Source: GCA-2687025 sp964473525
Lineage (GTDB): Bacteria > Poribacteria > WGA-4E > GCA-2687025
NCBI GenBank assembly: GCA_964473525.1
Contig: CAYYPK010000022.1
Location: forward strand, 45,279 to 109,278
DNA: 64,000 nt
Reading direction: 5' to 3'
This document shows, piece by piece, positions 51,932 through 59,807 of this stretch. The translations under genes and the position numbers were made by a program. Position 1 is the first letter of the stretch. Every line of letters starts with the position of its first letter. The notes below the pieces were generated by a model. That model ran no database searches. It was given only the letters and a program-made list of their open reading frames with translations, and was not told the origin of the DNA.

Positions 51932-54081
51932 CGGACGCCTAGCCGAGCCAGGCCCGCCCAGTCGAAGTCGCCCAGTTGGGCGTCGTACTCGCCGGCGTCG
52001 AGGCAGACACCGTCGGCTCCGTCGTTCCACGTCAGACGGCACGCCTCGCGAGCCTGCACGCGGCCTGTTTCACGAGATGGGCAGAGATGTAGATCCACGG
52101 GAACCGACGACGCAAGCTGGGTCACGCCATCGACGTCGACGCCTTCTAACCCAACGAACCAGATGGCATCGTCGTCCAGAACCGTGCATGCCGCGCGGGC
52201 GAGCGCGCCGTCTCGGCTCGTGTGGCCGATGTGGCAGGTAGCCGGCCCGATGGCAAACGAGCGCGCGTCGCCACCGAGCGACTCCGCGGGCTCCGCCCCT
52301 AACGAGATCACCGAGACTTCTCGACCCGCCACGCTCCCCGACTCGGCGGGCATCGAGAACCGGGTGAGGCCGACATGAGCAATGCCCTGGCGAAGCACTT
52401 GAGACGGCGATCCTGCGCGACCCTCCCGCACGAGTCCTTCGGCAGGCGTCAGCTCCGTCGCGCGCGGCTCTGTGCTCCCATCGTCGGCGATGATCAGGAA
52501 GGCGCCGTGGCGCCACACTATCTGCCGGAGCCACGCCTCGCGCGCGGCCGCCCCGACGTATCCCAGGCCCTCCATGTCCGCATGTGTGACGCGGCTCACG
52601 CCAGCGTTCGTCGCGGCGATCGAGGCGTCGCTGTCGTCGGTGAACCAGGTGTGCCCCTTCCACGTGAGGCGAGACAGCGCCAAGCGATCACCGCGGAATG
52701 CCGCGTACTCGCCGCCGGCGTCGAGGTCGCATCGCATGGCCACCAACCTGGCCGAGTCTCCCGGCGGGTCGACCTCGGCGACGTGGATCCGTGGGATGTC
52801 GCGCGCGGGCGTCGGCGCCCTGTCTGGCGCGTACGCGCCGGTGTACCACCCAGGCGGAATGGCGGCCGTCGCAGTATTCCCGCGCGCGTCCTGCATCCAG
52901 CGCCGCAGCCACAGCGGCTCGCCAGCGTCCTGATACGCGGCGATCTTGCGCAGCGCGTGCTCCGCGTGCACGGGCGCAGCGGCGTCGCTCAGGCACGCGC
53001 CAAGGTTGTCCCGTTCGGAGACCGCGTCGAGGACTAGCCGCCGCAGAATGTCGCCTTCCAGCAGATCGTACCGCTCCGCGCGGAACACTGCGCCCAACCA
53101 CGTGTCGACCGCGCGCCAGTCTCGCAACCCGTCCGCGCCGAGGCCGGGGTCTGGGCGCAACAGTGTCTGCCAAGCGCGCGCTTCCTCGGCCGCCCAGAGC
53201 CGCGCGCCCGCCACGCTCTCTAGATGGTCCGCCACTCGTATCAGAGACATGCAGTCGTCCGCGACGTCCTTCAGCGCGGCGTTCTCACACGCGATCAGTC
53301 GGTCGGCCGCTGCCTGCCCACCACGCGTGAGCAAGCTGTCGACGTCAGCCCGGAACGCTGCTTGGTAGCCAGGGAACGCGTGCACGAGACCCCAAGCAAG
53401 CGCGAGGTGGGACACGGACTGCGGCGCCGTGTCAGCGTCCAGGCACGGCCGCAGCGCGCGACCGACCGCGTCCGCCCACGCTGGGTCATCCGAGCGGTAG
53501 TGATTGAGGGCGAACCCGGCCGCCGTCTCCATCAGGGCCACATGGTCGTCGTCGGCGATGTCGAGTGCGCGTTGTACCTCGTCGGCGACGGGGCCGGCGA
53601 CGTGGTGGTCCGGGGCAACGCAGAAATTCAGGCGGTGCAGGCACAGCACGCCGTTGACCTCGGAGCTGACGTCCGTGAAGCTGCGGTTCAGACCAATGGC
53701 GGCTTCGTGGACCGACGCGTAGTCCGACCCCCCTATTAGCAGGACATCGCGGCCAGCGCCCAGAGGGTTAAGGAGCGTGCGGATCTCAGCGCCGTCGCGC
53801 CCCGGGTAGCTCGCGTCCGTGAAACACCGGCCGCGCGCGTAGAGTCTGAGGATCGCGGGGTTGTCGAGGATGCTGCCGAAGAGAACGAGGTTGTGCCGCG
53901 AGTAGTCCTCGTCGGTCAGCTCGTCGGGTGTCACCTGTGTTGGCTCGGTGCGGGTGTATTCACGCACGCGCACGCAGAACTTGTGCCCCAGCTCACGCCA
54001 GCGCGCGTCGTCGGGAGTGACGACGCGGCAGAACGCCTCGGTTTCGGACGCGAGCCTCACGGACAGAGCGCGCGAGGTCAT
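51928..54081 (-). CDS. Uncharacterised 717-residue protein
   Basis: No confident family match. Residues 1-150 look like an alpha/beta domain (NLVLFGSILDNPAILRLYARG and PLGAGRDVLLIGGSDYASVHEAA, similar in feel to N-terminal domains of some glycosidases). Residues 150-400 are helical, and the C-terminal 300 residues are beta-rich with repeated W, D and G, such as YTGAYAPDRAPTPARD and LTWKGHTWFTDDSD; the last part is reminiscent of a heparinase-like beta sandwich. No signal peptide is seen. It overlaps tsaB by four bases and is the last gene of the lysA operon. It could be a polysaccharide-acting enzyme, but this is a guess. Confidence 0.6.
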   Translation of the reverse strand: MTSRALSVRLASETEAFCRVVTPDDARWRELGHKFCVRVREYTRTEPTQVTPDELTDEDYSRHNLVLFGSILDNPAILRLYARGRCFTDASYPGRDGAEIRTLLNPLGAGRDVLLIGGSDYASVHEAAIGLNRSFTDVSSEVNGVLCLHRLNFCVAPDHHVAGPVADEVQRALDIADDDHVALMETAAGFALNHYRSDDPAWADAVGRALRPCLDADTAPQSVSHLALAWGLVHAFPGYQAAFRADVDSLLTRGGQAAADRLIACENAALKDVADDCMSLIRVADHLESVAGARLWAAEEARAWQTLLRPDPGLGADGLRDWRAVDTWLGAVFRAERYDLLEGDILRRLVLDAVSERDNLGACLSDAAAPVHAEHALRKIAAYQDAGEPLWLRRWMQDARGNTATAAIPPGWYTGAYAPDRAPTPARDIPRIHVAEVDPPGDSARLVAMRCDLDAGGEYAAFRGDRLALSRLTWKGHTWFTDDSDASIAATNAGVSRVTHADMEGLGYVGAAAREAWLRQIVWRHGAFLIIADDGSTEPRATELTPAEGLVREGRAGSPSQVLRQGIAHVGLTRFSMPAESGSVAGREVSVISLGAEPAESLGGDARSFAIGPATCHIGHTSRDGALARAACTVLDDDAIWFVGLEGVDVDGVTQLASSVPVDLHLCPSRETGRVQAREACRLTWNDGADGVCLDAGEYDAQLGDFDWAGLARLGVR

Positions 54082-54785
54082 CTGCCGGCCGCGCTCTCAG
54101 CGCGCGCTACGGCCTCGGGACGGCGGACGTACATGGGGGCAAGCGAATGGGGCGCGACGCCGGCGTCGGCGCTGTCAGCGATCTCGTTGGCGGCCATCGC
54201 CGCAAGCGCTCCGGCGCGCGCGATGTCAGCCGGGACATCGCCGATGACGCTGCTGGCCCCGCCTCTCGCCACGACGTCGTCTCGGTATGCGTGCGCGCCG
54301 TTGCCGACGTACAGTGTGTTGGGCTGAGCGCCGCTTAACGCCTCGTCTATGGCGCAGCAGGCTATCTCGCCCTGACGATGCATTGACCCGGACCCGGCCG
54401 ACGGGACGTACCGCGCCGAGAAGACCTGTTGCTTGCGAGCATCAAACAGGACGTGAAGCGGCCGCGCCTGATGCCTATACTCGTGGGCGATGGCGTCCAT
54501 CGTCGTGAACGACAGAACCTGGGCGCCCCATCCGTACGCGAGAGTCTTCGCGAGCGTTACACCCGCGCGTATGGCGGTGAAGGGGCCGGGACCATGGCTC
54601 ACCGCGACGACATCGACCGGCTCGCCGCTCCATCCGACCGTGTGCATCGCCCATCCGACGGTGCTGAGCAGGCGCTCGGAGTGCTTGCGCTCCATCTCGA
54701 CCGCGGCGTCAATGAGTAGGTCGTCGTCTTCCTGCAGGGCGACGCTACCCATTCGCGCCGAGCTGTCCAGCGCGAGTATTCTCAT
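54078..54785 (-). CDS. tsaB: tRNA threonylcarbamoyladenosine biosynthesis protein TsaB
   Basis: A 235-residue protein of the ASKHA fold. MRILALDSSARMGSVALQ and VVAVSHGPGPFTAIRAGVTLAKTLAYG are diagnostic. TsaB partners TsaD and TsaE to make t6A37 in tRNA. The ATG at 54785 is the usual MRILALD start and has AAGGAG 11 bases upstream; a GTG at 54797 overlapping the dtxR stop would add four residues. The downstream orphan gene overlaps its stop (ATGA). tsaD and tsaE are not seen here. Confidence 0.93.
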   Translation of the reverse strand: MRILALDSSARMGSVALQEDDDLLIDAAVEMERKHSERLLSTVGWAMHTVGWSGEPVDVVAVSHGPGPFTAIRAGVTLAKTLAYGWGAQVLSFTTMDAIAHEYRHQARPLHVLFDARKQQVFSARYVPSAGSGSMHRQGEIACCAIDEALSGAQPNTLYVGNGAHAYRDDVVARGGASSVIGDVPADIARAGALAAMAANEIADSADAGVAPHSLAPMYVRRPEAVARAESAAGR

Positions 54786-54793
54786 GGCGCTCG

Positions 54794-55525
54794 TCACTCC
54801 TTGCCGTCGGCCTCAACGAACACTTCCCTCGCGTGGGCAATCGGCACTGCGTGCTTCGACCCACCCACCTCGACAGTCACGTGCGCGTCGTCGCTTCTGA
54901 GGATGACAATCGCGGCGCCTGGGTAGAGCCCGCAAGCCCCGAGGCTGCGTAGCGCCGCGGGGTCTCCGTCGCTGACGCGCCGCACGCGGGCGGCGCTGCC
55001 GTCGGGTACGTCCGCCAGCGCCGGGTACATCCTCTCGTCGAGGATCGATCCGTCCTTGGCGGGGATGGGATGTCCGTGCGGGTCCGTCTGCGGCCGCCCG
55101 AGCAGTTCGTCGATCCGTTCCTCGAACTCCTCGGAGATGACGTGCTCGAGCGCCTCCGCCTCCGCGTCCACGGCATCCCACGAATACCCCATGTGCTCGG
55201 CGAGGTACAGCTCCAGCAACCTGTGGTGGCGGATGATCTCCAGGGCGATGCGCGTGCCGGTAGCTGTCAGTTCGGCGCCCTTGTACGGGGCGTAGCTGGC
55301 GAGGTCGAGTCGGGCGAGCTTCTGCAGCATGTTCGTCGCGGAAGCGGGCGAGAAGCCCATCTCCTCGGCGATCGCTATCGTCGTCGCGCGACCGTGACGC
55401 TGCTGGAGCTTGTATATGGCCTTGATGTAGTCCTCCATCGCGTGCGTCAGCACGGAGGACAACTCAACGCGGCCCCCGACGGCGTCACCGGCGTCGTTGG
55501 GCGCTTGCGGTGGAGACTTGGGCAT
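54794..55525 (-). CDS. DtxR/MntR family metal-dependent transcriptional regulator
   Basis: A 243-residue regulator. The winged helix is LTHAMEDYIKAIYKLQQRHGRATTIAIAEEMGFSPASATNMLQKLARLDL, the metal-binding dimer part EIIRHHRLLELYLAEHMGYSWDAVDAEAEALEHVISEEFEERIDELL has the typical His/Glu set, and the end (residues 160-240) resembles an SH3-like FeoA domain. These proteins respond to Fe2+ or Mn2+ to control metal uptake. No metal transporter is adjacent; it sits inside the lysA-dapF operon, an odd setting. Gap to dapF is 31 bases. Confidence 0.92.
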   Translation of the reverse strand: MPKSPPQAPNDAGDAVGGRVELSSVLTHAMEDYIKAIYKLQQRHGRATTIAIAEEMGFSPASATNMLQKLARLDLASYAPYKGAELTATGTRIALEIIRHHRLLELYLAEHMGYSWDAVDAEAEALEHVISEEFEERIDELLGRPQTDPHGHPIPAKDGSILDERMYPALADVPDGSAARVRRVSDGDPAALRSLGACGLYPGAAIVILRSDDAHVTVEVGGSKHAVPIAHAREVFVEADGKE

Positions 55526-55556
55526 GGCGACCTGTCTGCGTTGTGTGGCGCGTGGG

Positions 55557-56381
55557 TTAGTAGTCCCACGCCTCTTCGCGGAGCTCGCCGGCGCACACGA
55601 CACGCGCGTCGCCCTCGAGGTAGATGTCGTGGACGCCGCGTTCGTCGTTGGTGTAGTGGATCACCAGGTCGAAGCCACCCTCGACGCGAACGGTCGTTGG
55701 TGACTCGACAAGCCGTCTCAGGCTGGCGAGAATCGCCGAGGCCACCGCTCCGGTGCCGCAGGCGAGAGTCTCATCCTCCACGCCCCGCTCGTATGTGCGT
55801 ATGCGGAGAGAGCCGCTGTCCGACACCTGTGCGAAGTTGGCGTTTGTCCCGGCGGGGGCGAAGTCCGCGTGGTAGCGCGTCTCGCGACCCAGCGACACGA
55901 CGTCCAGGCTGGTAACGTCATCAACGAAGTAGACGACGTGAGGAACGCCGGTGTTCGCCGACGCCGCGGGCAGGGCGCCCGACGATAGCTTCACCTCGAA
56001 GTCGGCGCGCACGTCGGTCGGGTCGCTCATGCCCAGCTTTACGCCGTCGCCCACGATGTCAGCAGTATACGGCCCGGCCGCCGTCTCGAACGACATGCTT
56101 CCGCCGGCAATGCCGTGGATATGGGCGAACCTCGATATGCAACGCGCGCCGTTGCCGCAGGTCTCCGCCTCGCCGCCGTCGGAGTTGTAGTACCGCATCC
56201 GGAACGCCGACGAGGCGTCCTCTGCGCGTTCCACCAACAGCATCCCGTCGGCGCCCACCGACACGCGCCGCGCGCAGACCTTGCTGATGAAGTCTGGGGT
56301 CGCGTCAACTTGCCCGTCGCGGTTGTCCATCACGACGAAGTCGTTGCCCGCGCCGCTCATCTTCATGAAGGGAATCGCCAT
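55557..56381 (-). CDS. dapF: Diaminopimelate epimerase
   Basis: A 274-residue enzyme interconverting LL- and meso-diaminopimelate for lysine and peptidoglycan. The two catalytic Cys lie in EAETCGNGARCISRF and DETLACGTGAVASAIL, and KMSGAGNDFVVMDNRDG is the usual start. Standard length. It follows lysA by 35 bases and is followed by dtxR. Pairing with lysA, the next enzyme, is a classical operon arrangement and supports the call. Confidence 0.96.
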   Translation of the reverse strand: MAIPFMKMSGAGNDFVVMDNRDGQVDATPDFISKVCARRVSVGADGMLLVERAEDASSAFRMRYYNSDGGEAETCGNGARCISRFAHIHGIAGGSMSFETAAGPYTADIVGDGVKLGMSDPTDVRADFEVKLSSGALPAASANTGVPHVVYFVDDVTSLDVVSLGRETRYHADFAPAGTNANFAQVSDSGSLRIRTYERGVEDETLACGTGAVASAILASLRRLVESPTTVRVEGGFDLVIHYTNDERGVHDIYLEGDARVVCAGELREEAWDY

Positions 56382-56416
56382 CGGGCGTTCTCCGTGCCGG
56401 GTATTGACCGTCGTAA

Positions 56417-57688
56417 CTACCGCAGCGCCGACGGGATCGACTCGCCGCGGAACAGATCCTCAGCCGTCTCTCGCTCACGTACCACGGACGCCTGGTCGCC
56501 CATGACGAGCACCTCCGCCGCGCGGGGCCGCGAGTTGTAGTTGGACGACATGACGAATCCGTACGCCCCAGCGCTGAACACCGCGAGCATGTCGCCTTCG
56601 TCCAGGCGCTCCATCTCACGGTCCTTGGCCAGGAAGTCCCCGGACTCGCATACCGGGCCCACGACATCCACGGTCTCCGTGTCGCGTCCCGCTCCGCTCA
56701 CCGGCCGGATCGCGTGGTAGCTCTCGTAGAACGCGGGACGGATCAGGTCGTTCATCGCCCCGTCGACGATGATGAACGTCTTGTGGCCCGCCTCCTTCCG
56801 GTACACCACCTGCGCGCACATGATGCCGCTATTGCCGCTGATGAAGCGTCCAGGCTCCAGTATCAGCCGGCAACCGAGGGCGTCCGCGTGCCTGCGTAGG
56901 CAGGAGGCGTAGTCCGCCAGGTCGATCGTGGCCTCGTCGCGGTACACGATGGGGAGGCCGCCGCCGAAGTTCAGCATGCGCACGGAGTCTATGCCGACAT
57001 CTCTGAGCGACGAGATGAGCCCGCCGATGCGGGTCAGGGCCTCGTCGTACGCGCCCAGGGTCGTCACGGGCGACCCAAGGTGCACGTGGACACCGCACAG
57101 ATCCAGGTTCGCGAGTTCGTTGAGTTCCTTGTACGCGTCCAGAGCCCTGTCGATGTCGACTCCGAACTTCGTACCCTTCTTGCCCGTCGTGGTGTGGCGG
57201 TGTGTCTGGGCGTCCACGTCCGGGTTCACTCGCAGAGCCACGGGCGCCGTCACGCCCATCCGCGCGGCGACGCGGTCGATGGCGTGCGCCTCTGGGACGG
57301 ACTCGATGTTGAAGAGCAGGATCCCCGCAGCCAGGGCGTCGGCGATTTCGGGCTCAGTCTTTCCGACTCCAGCGAACACCAGCCTGTCGGCGGGCACGCC
57401 TGCCTTCACCGCGCGGCGCAGCTCGCCGCCCGACACGATGTCGGCGCCGGAACCAAGCCGGGCGAGGGACCGTACGACGGCGAGGTTCGAGTTGGATTTG
57501 ACGGAGTAGCAGATGACCAGGTCCATGTCACCGAACGCGTTGGCCAGGGCCTCGTACTGCCCTACAAGCGCGGTGTGACTGTAAATGTAGAGCGGGGTGC
57601 CATGCTCCGCACAGAGGTCGGCTACAGACACGTCCTCGCAATACAGGTTGCCGTCGCGGTAGTGAAACGCTTCTGGCCGTTCGCTCAC
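56417..57688 (-). CDS. lysA: Diaminopimelate decarboxylase
   Basis: A 423-residue PLP enzyme making lysine from meso-diaminopimelate. YSVKSNSNLAVVRSLARLGSGADIVSGGELRRA carries the PLP lysine, HVHLGSPV and NFGGGLPIVY the phosphate-binding parts, and GPVCESGDFLAKDRE the substrate-binding Cys. Start GTG 57688 with AGGAG before it; a longer reading frame upstream is non-conserved. It heads the operon lysA-dapF-dtxR-tsaB-orphan. The promoter candidate is at 57730-57759. Confidence 0.96.
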   Translation of the reverse strand: MSERPEAFHYRDGNLYCEDVSVADLCAEHGTPLYIYSHTALVGQYEALANAFGDMDLVICYSVKSNSNLAVVRSLARLGSGADIVSGGELRRAVKAGVPADRLVFAGVGKTEPEIADALAAGILLFNIESVPEAHAIDRVAARMGVTAPVALRVNPDVDAQTHRHTTTGKKGTKFGVDIDRALDAYKELNELANLDLCGVHVHLGSPVTTLGAYDEALTRIGGLISSLRDVGIDSVRMLNFGGGLPIVYRDEATIDLADYASCLRRHADALGCRLILEPGRFISGNSGIMCAQVVYRKEAGHKTFIIVDGAMNDLIRPAFYESYHAIRPVSGAGRDTETVDVVGPVCESGDFLAKDREMERLDEGDMLAVFSAGAYGFVMSSNYNSRPRAAEVLVMGDQASVVRERETAEDLFRGESIPSALR

Positions 57689-57729
57689 GTCTGCGCTCCT
57701 AGTCTGACTCGCCTCGTCGCATGTCCAGT

Positions 57730-57759
57730 TTCGTAGCACGGCCGGCGTGCATAAGTCAA
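57730..57759 (-). promoter_or_regulatory. Probable sigma-70 promoter for the lysA operon
   Basis: On the minus strand TTGACT (57759-57754), an 18-base spacer, then TACGAA (57735-57730) preceded by TGC, an extended -10. It gives a leader of about 36 bases to the lysA GTG. Confidence 0.45.
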
Positions 57760-57927
57760 CGCGAGACGCCTCGCACACGGGCTTGTCGGCGCCCGCGTAG
57801 TACCTCTCTTGCCGCGCGCGCTGCCGTCAACCGGCGGCGTGTGTCGGGCCGCTGAGTGTCGGTGACTTCGCGCCGTGCGATATGTCGCGCGTCTCGCGGT
57901 CGTCCTGGCGTGGGCAACGTCCTGCGG

Positions 57928-57957
57928 TTGACACTTGGCGCGTCCGGCCTCTATACT
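57928..57957 (+). promoter_or_regulatory. Strong sigma-70 promoter for the LysM lipoprotein gene
   Basis: A consensus TTGACA (57928-57933), an 18-base spacer, and TATACT (57952-57957). This is the clearest promoter in the window and lies within the 419-base gap between lysA and the 58108 gene. The transcript would have a leader of about 145 bases, in which I see no gene, tRNA or riboswitch core. Confidence 0.6.
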
Positions 57958-58107
57958 ACGCGCCGATGCGTCCGCGTGCCTGTTTGTCCGACCGAACGCC
58001 GAGACGCGCCGCGTGCGACGAGCATACGATTAGACGACTTTGCACTTTACGGCTTGCACCCGAACTCTCTCACGTAGCGTATTGAGTGTGAGATGGAGGA
58101 CCGACAG

Positions 58108-58977
58108 ATGCTGACGAACGGGCGACATTTGGGGTTGGGCGCGCTGCTCGCGGGCGCGATCCTCGTGGGGGCGGGCTGCAACCCGACTCCAATAGTCGAG
58201 AACATGACTCCTACAAGCGGCACCGAGGACGGTGGGACGAGCATCCAGATCACCGGTCAGAAGTTCAAGGAGGGCGCCACCGTCGTGTTTGGCGGCAAGA
58301 CGCTGACACCAACGGGCGTGACGAAGACGTCCATGTCCGTGGTCTCCCCAGCCGGCGCCGTTGGCACCGTCTCCGTCATAATCGAGAACCCGAAGCAGAA
58401 GCGCGGCGAGAAGCAGTTGAGCTTCACGTACCTCGATACGACCGCGCCCACCGTCGACAGCGTGTCCCCGGCCGATGGCCACGTATACGCGCAGGGAGCG
58501 GGTTACGAGGACGCCGTGGCCACGGGTCTGCGCACCATCACCGCGAAGTTCTCCGAACCGCTTAGCGCCGCGACCGTGTCGGTCAGTTCCGCGTCGCTCC
58601 CCGACGCCATCAAGGGCGGGCATTCGGGGGCTGTTAGCGGCACGACCACGTTCTCTGGCGACACAGTGACGTTCACCGCGGACGCTGACTTTAACTCCGC
58701 GCGTTCCTACACGGTGAGTGTAGAGGGCGTCGACGTGGCGCAGAACAAGAGCGCCACGAAGACGGCGGCGTTCAGCGTCGCCACGCCCAAGAGGCTGCAC
58801 CGCTATGTCGTGCGCGAGGGTGATACGTTGCAGTCGATCGCCGCGCGTCCCGACACGTACGAGGACGCCGAGGAGTGGAAGAAGATCGTCCTCGTGAACC
58901 AGGACTACAACGAGATCAACCGCGACGCCCCTCAGCCGGGCCTCGGACTGTGGTTGCACTGGAACGACGACGAGTAG
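58108..58977 (+). CDS. TIG/Ig-like and LysM domain lipoprotein
   Basis: A 289-residue lipoprotein; ATG 58108 has GGAGGA seven bases before, better than the ATG at 58093. The signal peptide ends LVGAGCN, a good lipobox (Cys24). Domain 1 is an IPT/TIG module with DGGTSIQITGQKFKEGATVVFGG, domain 2 an Ig-like region (TITAKFSEPLSAATVSVS), and the C-terminal LysM has HRYVVREGDTLQSIAARPD, which binds peptidoglycan or chitin-like sugars. It is driven by its own consensus promoter and followed by a hairpin at 59004. Confidence 0.85.
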   Translation: MLTNGRHLGLGALLAGAILVGAGCNPTPIVENMTPTSGTEDGGTSIQITGQKFKEGATVVFGGKTLTPTGVTKTSMSVVSPAGAVGTVSVIIENPKQKRGEKQLSFTYLDTTAPTVDSVSPADGHVYAQGAGYEDAVATGLRTITAKFSEPLSAATVSVSSASLPDAIKGGHSGAVSGTTTFSGDTVTFTADADFNSARSYTVSVEGVDVAQNKSATKTAAFSVATPKRLHRYVVREGDTLQSIAARPDTYEDAEEWKKIVLVNQDYNEINRDAPQPGLGLWLHWNDDE

Positions 58978-59003
58978 TCCACGGGGCATCTCGGCATCGG
59001 TGG

Positions 59004-59026
59004 GCGGGCGGCTGAAAGTCGCCCGC
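59004..59026 (+). terminator. Candidate hairpin terminator after the LysM lipoprotein gene
   Basis: GCGGGCG and CGCCCGC (7 bp) flank a 9-base loop, 26 bases after the stop. No run of T follows, so efficiency is uncertain. Confidence 0.4.
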
Positions 59027-59051
59027 TTCGCCACTTCAGGGGGGCTGATGC

Positions 59052-59807
59052 ATGGCAGCGCGCCCGATCGCCATAGGACACCGCGGATCCCCTGCCTCCG
59101 CCCCCGAGAACACCCTGACTGGGTACCGTCACGCGCTGGACGCCGGCGTCGACATGATCGAGGTGGACGTGCGCGTCACCTCCGATGGTCAGGTCGTGCT
59201 GGTGCATGACGGCACGGTCGACGGCTCGACCGATGGCGCGGGCGAGGTCGCCTCGTTGACGTTCGAATACGTGCGCGGCCTCGACGCCGGTGGCCACCGG
59301 GGCGACGAGTTTGCTGGCGAATGCGTGCCCACGCTCGCCGAGGCGATCGAGGCGGTGCGAGGTCGCGCGATGCTGAACCTCGACCTCAAGGACGGCGCCG
59401 CTGTGGCCCCCATGGTGCGCGCGGTACGTGACCATGGCGCACTGGCGGACGTGGTAGTCACGGGCTGCGGCGAGGCGTGGGCGGCTCTCGTACACGCCGA
59501 GGACCGGTCCCTTCCGGTCTTCCTCAACATGGATGGCGAACTCCAGGCGGCCGCCGCCACCTGCCCCAGCAGGCTAGCCGAGACAGCCGTCGAGCGATGC
59601 CTGCGCGCGGGACTGCGTGGTCTCAACTTCCATCACACGCACGTGAGCCCAGAGCTGGTGCGATACGCCCACGCCCGCGGCGTCGGCGTCTGGACGTGGA
59701 CGGTCGATGATCCCGCGCGCATGCGTGAGTTGGCGGAGATCGGCGTCGACGCCATCACGAGCAACGACCCCGTGGCGCTGACTCGAGCGTTGGGGTCGGC
59801 AGCATGA
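59052..59807 (+). CDS. Glycerophosphodiester phosphodiesterase
   Basis: A 251-residue GDPD TIM barrel. IGHRGSPASAPENTLTGYRHAL, IEVDVRVTSDGQVVLVHDGTVD and MLNLDLKDG hold the metal-binding Glu/Asp/His set. Cytoplasmic, no signal peptide. It cleaves glycerophosphodiesters to glycerol-3-phosphate and an alcohol. Its TGA overlaps the start of the sensor kinase (ATGA), an unusual coupling. Confidence 0.92.
   Translation: MAARPIAIGHRGSPASAPENTLTGYRHALDAGVDMIEVDVRVTSDGQVVLVHDGTVDGSTDGAGEVASLTFEYVRGLDAGGHRGDEFAGECVPTLAEAIEAVRGRAMLNLDLKDGAAVAPMVRAVRDHGALADVVVTGCGEAWAALVHAEDRSLPVFLNMDGELQAAAATCPSRLAETAVERCLRAGLRGLNFHHTHVSPELVRYAHARGVGVWTWTVDDPARMRELAEIGVDAITSNDPVALTRALGSAA

Larger units (their letters stand above)
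57689..58107. other. Largest non-coding gap: divergent promoter region
   Basis: 419 bases between lysA and the LysM lipoprotein gene. It holds the minus promoter at 57730-57759 and the plus promoter at 57928-57957. The 195 or so bases between them and the 145-base leader after the plus promoter show no gene-like frame, no tRNA and no riboswitch core I know. Short open frames there are not conserved-looking. Confidence 0.6.

Noticed and set aside
57856..58085. Short open frames in the lysA/LysM gap
   Set aside because: No ribosome-binding site or protein-like composition; they overlap the promoter and leader.
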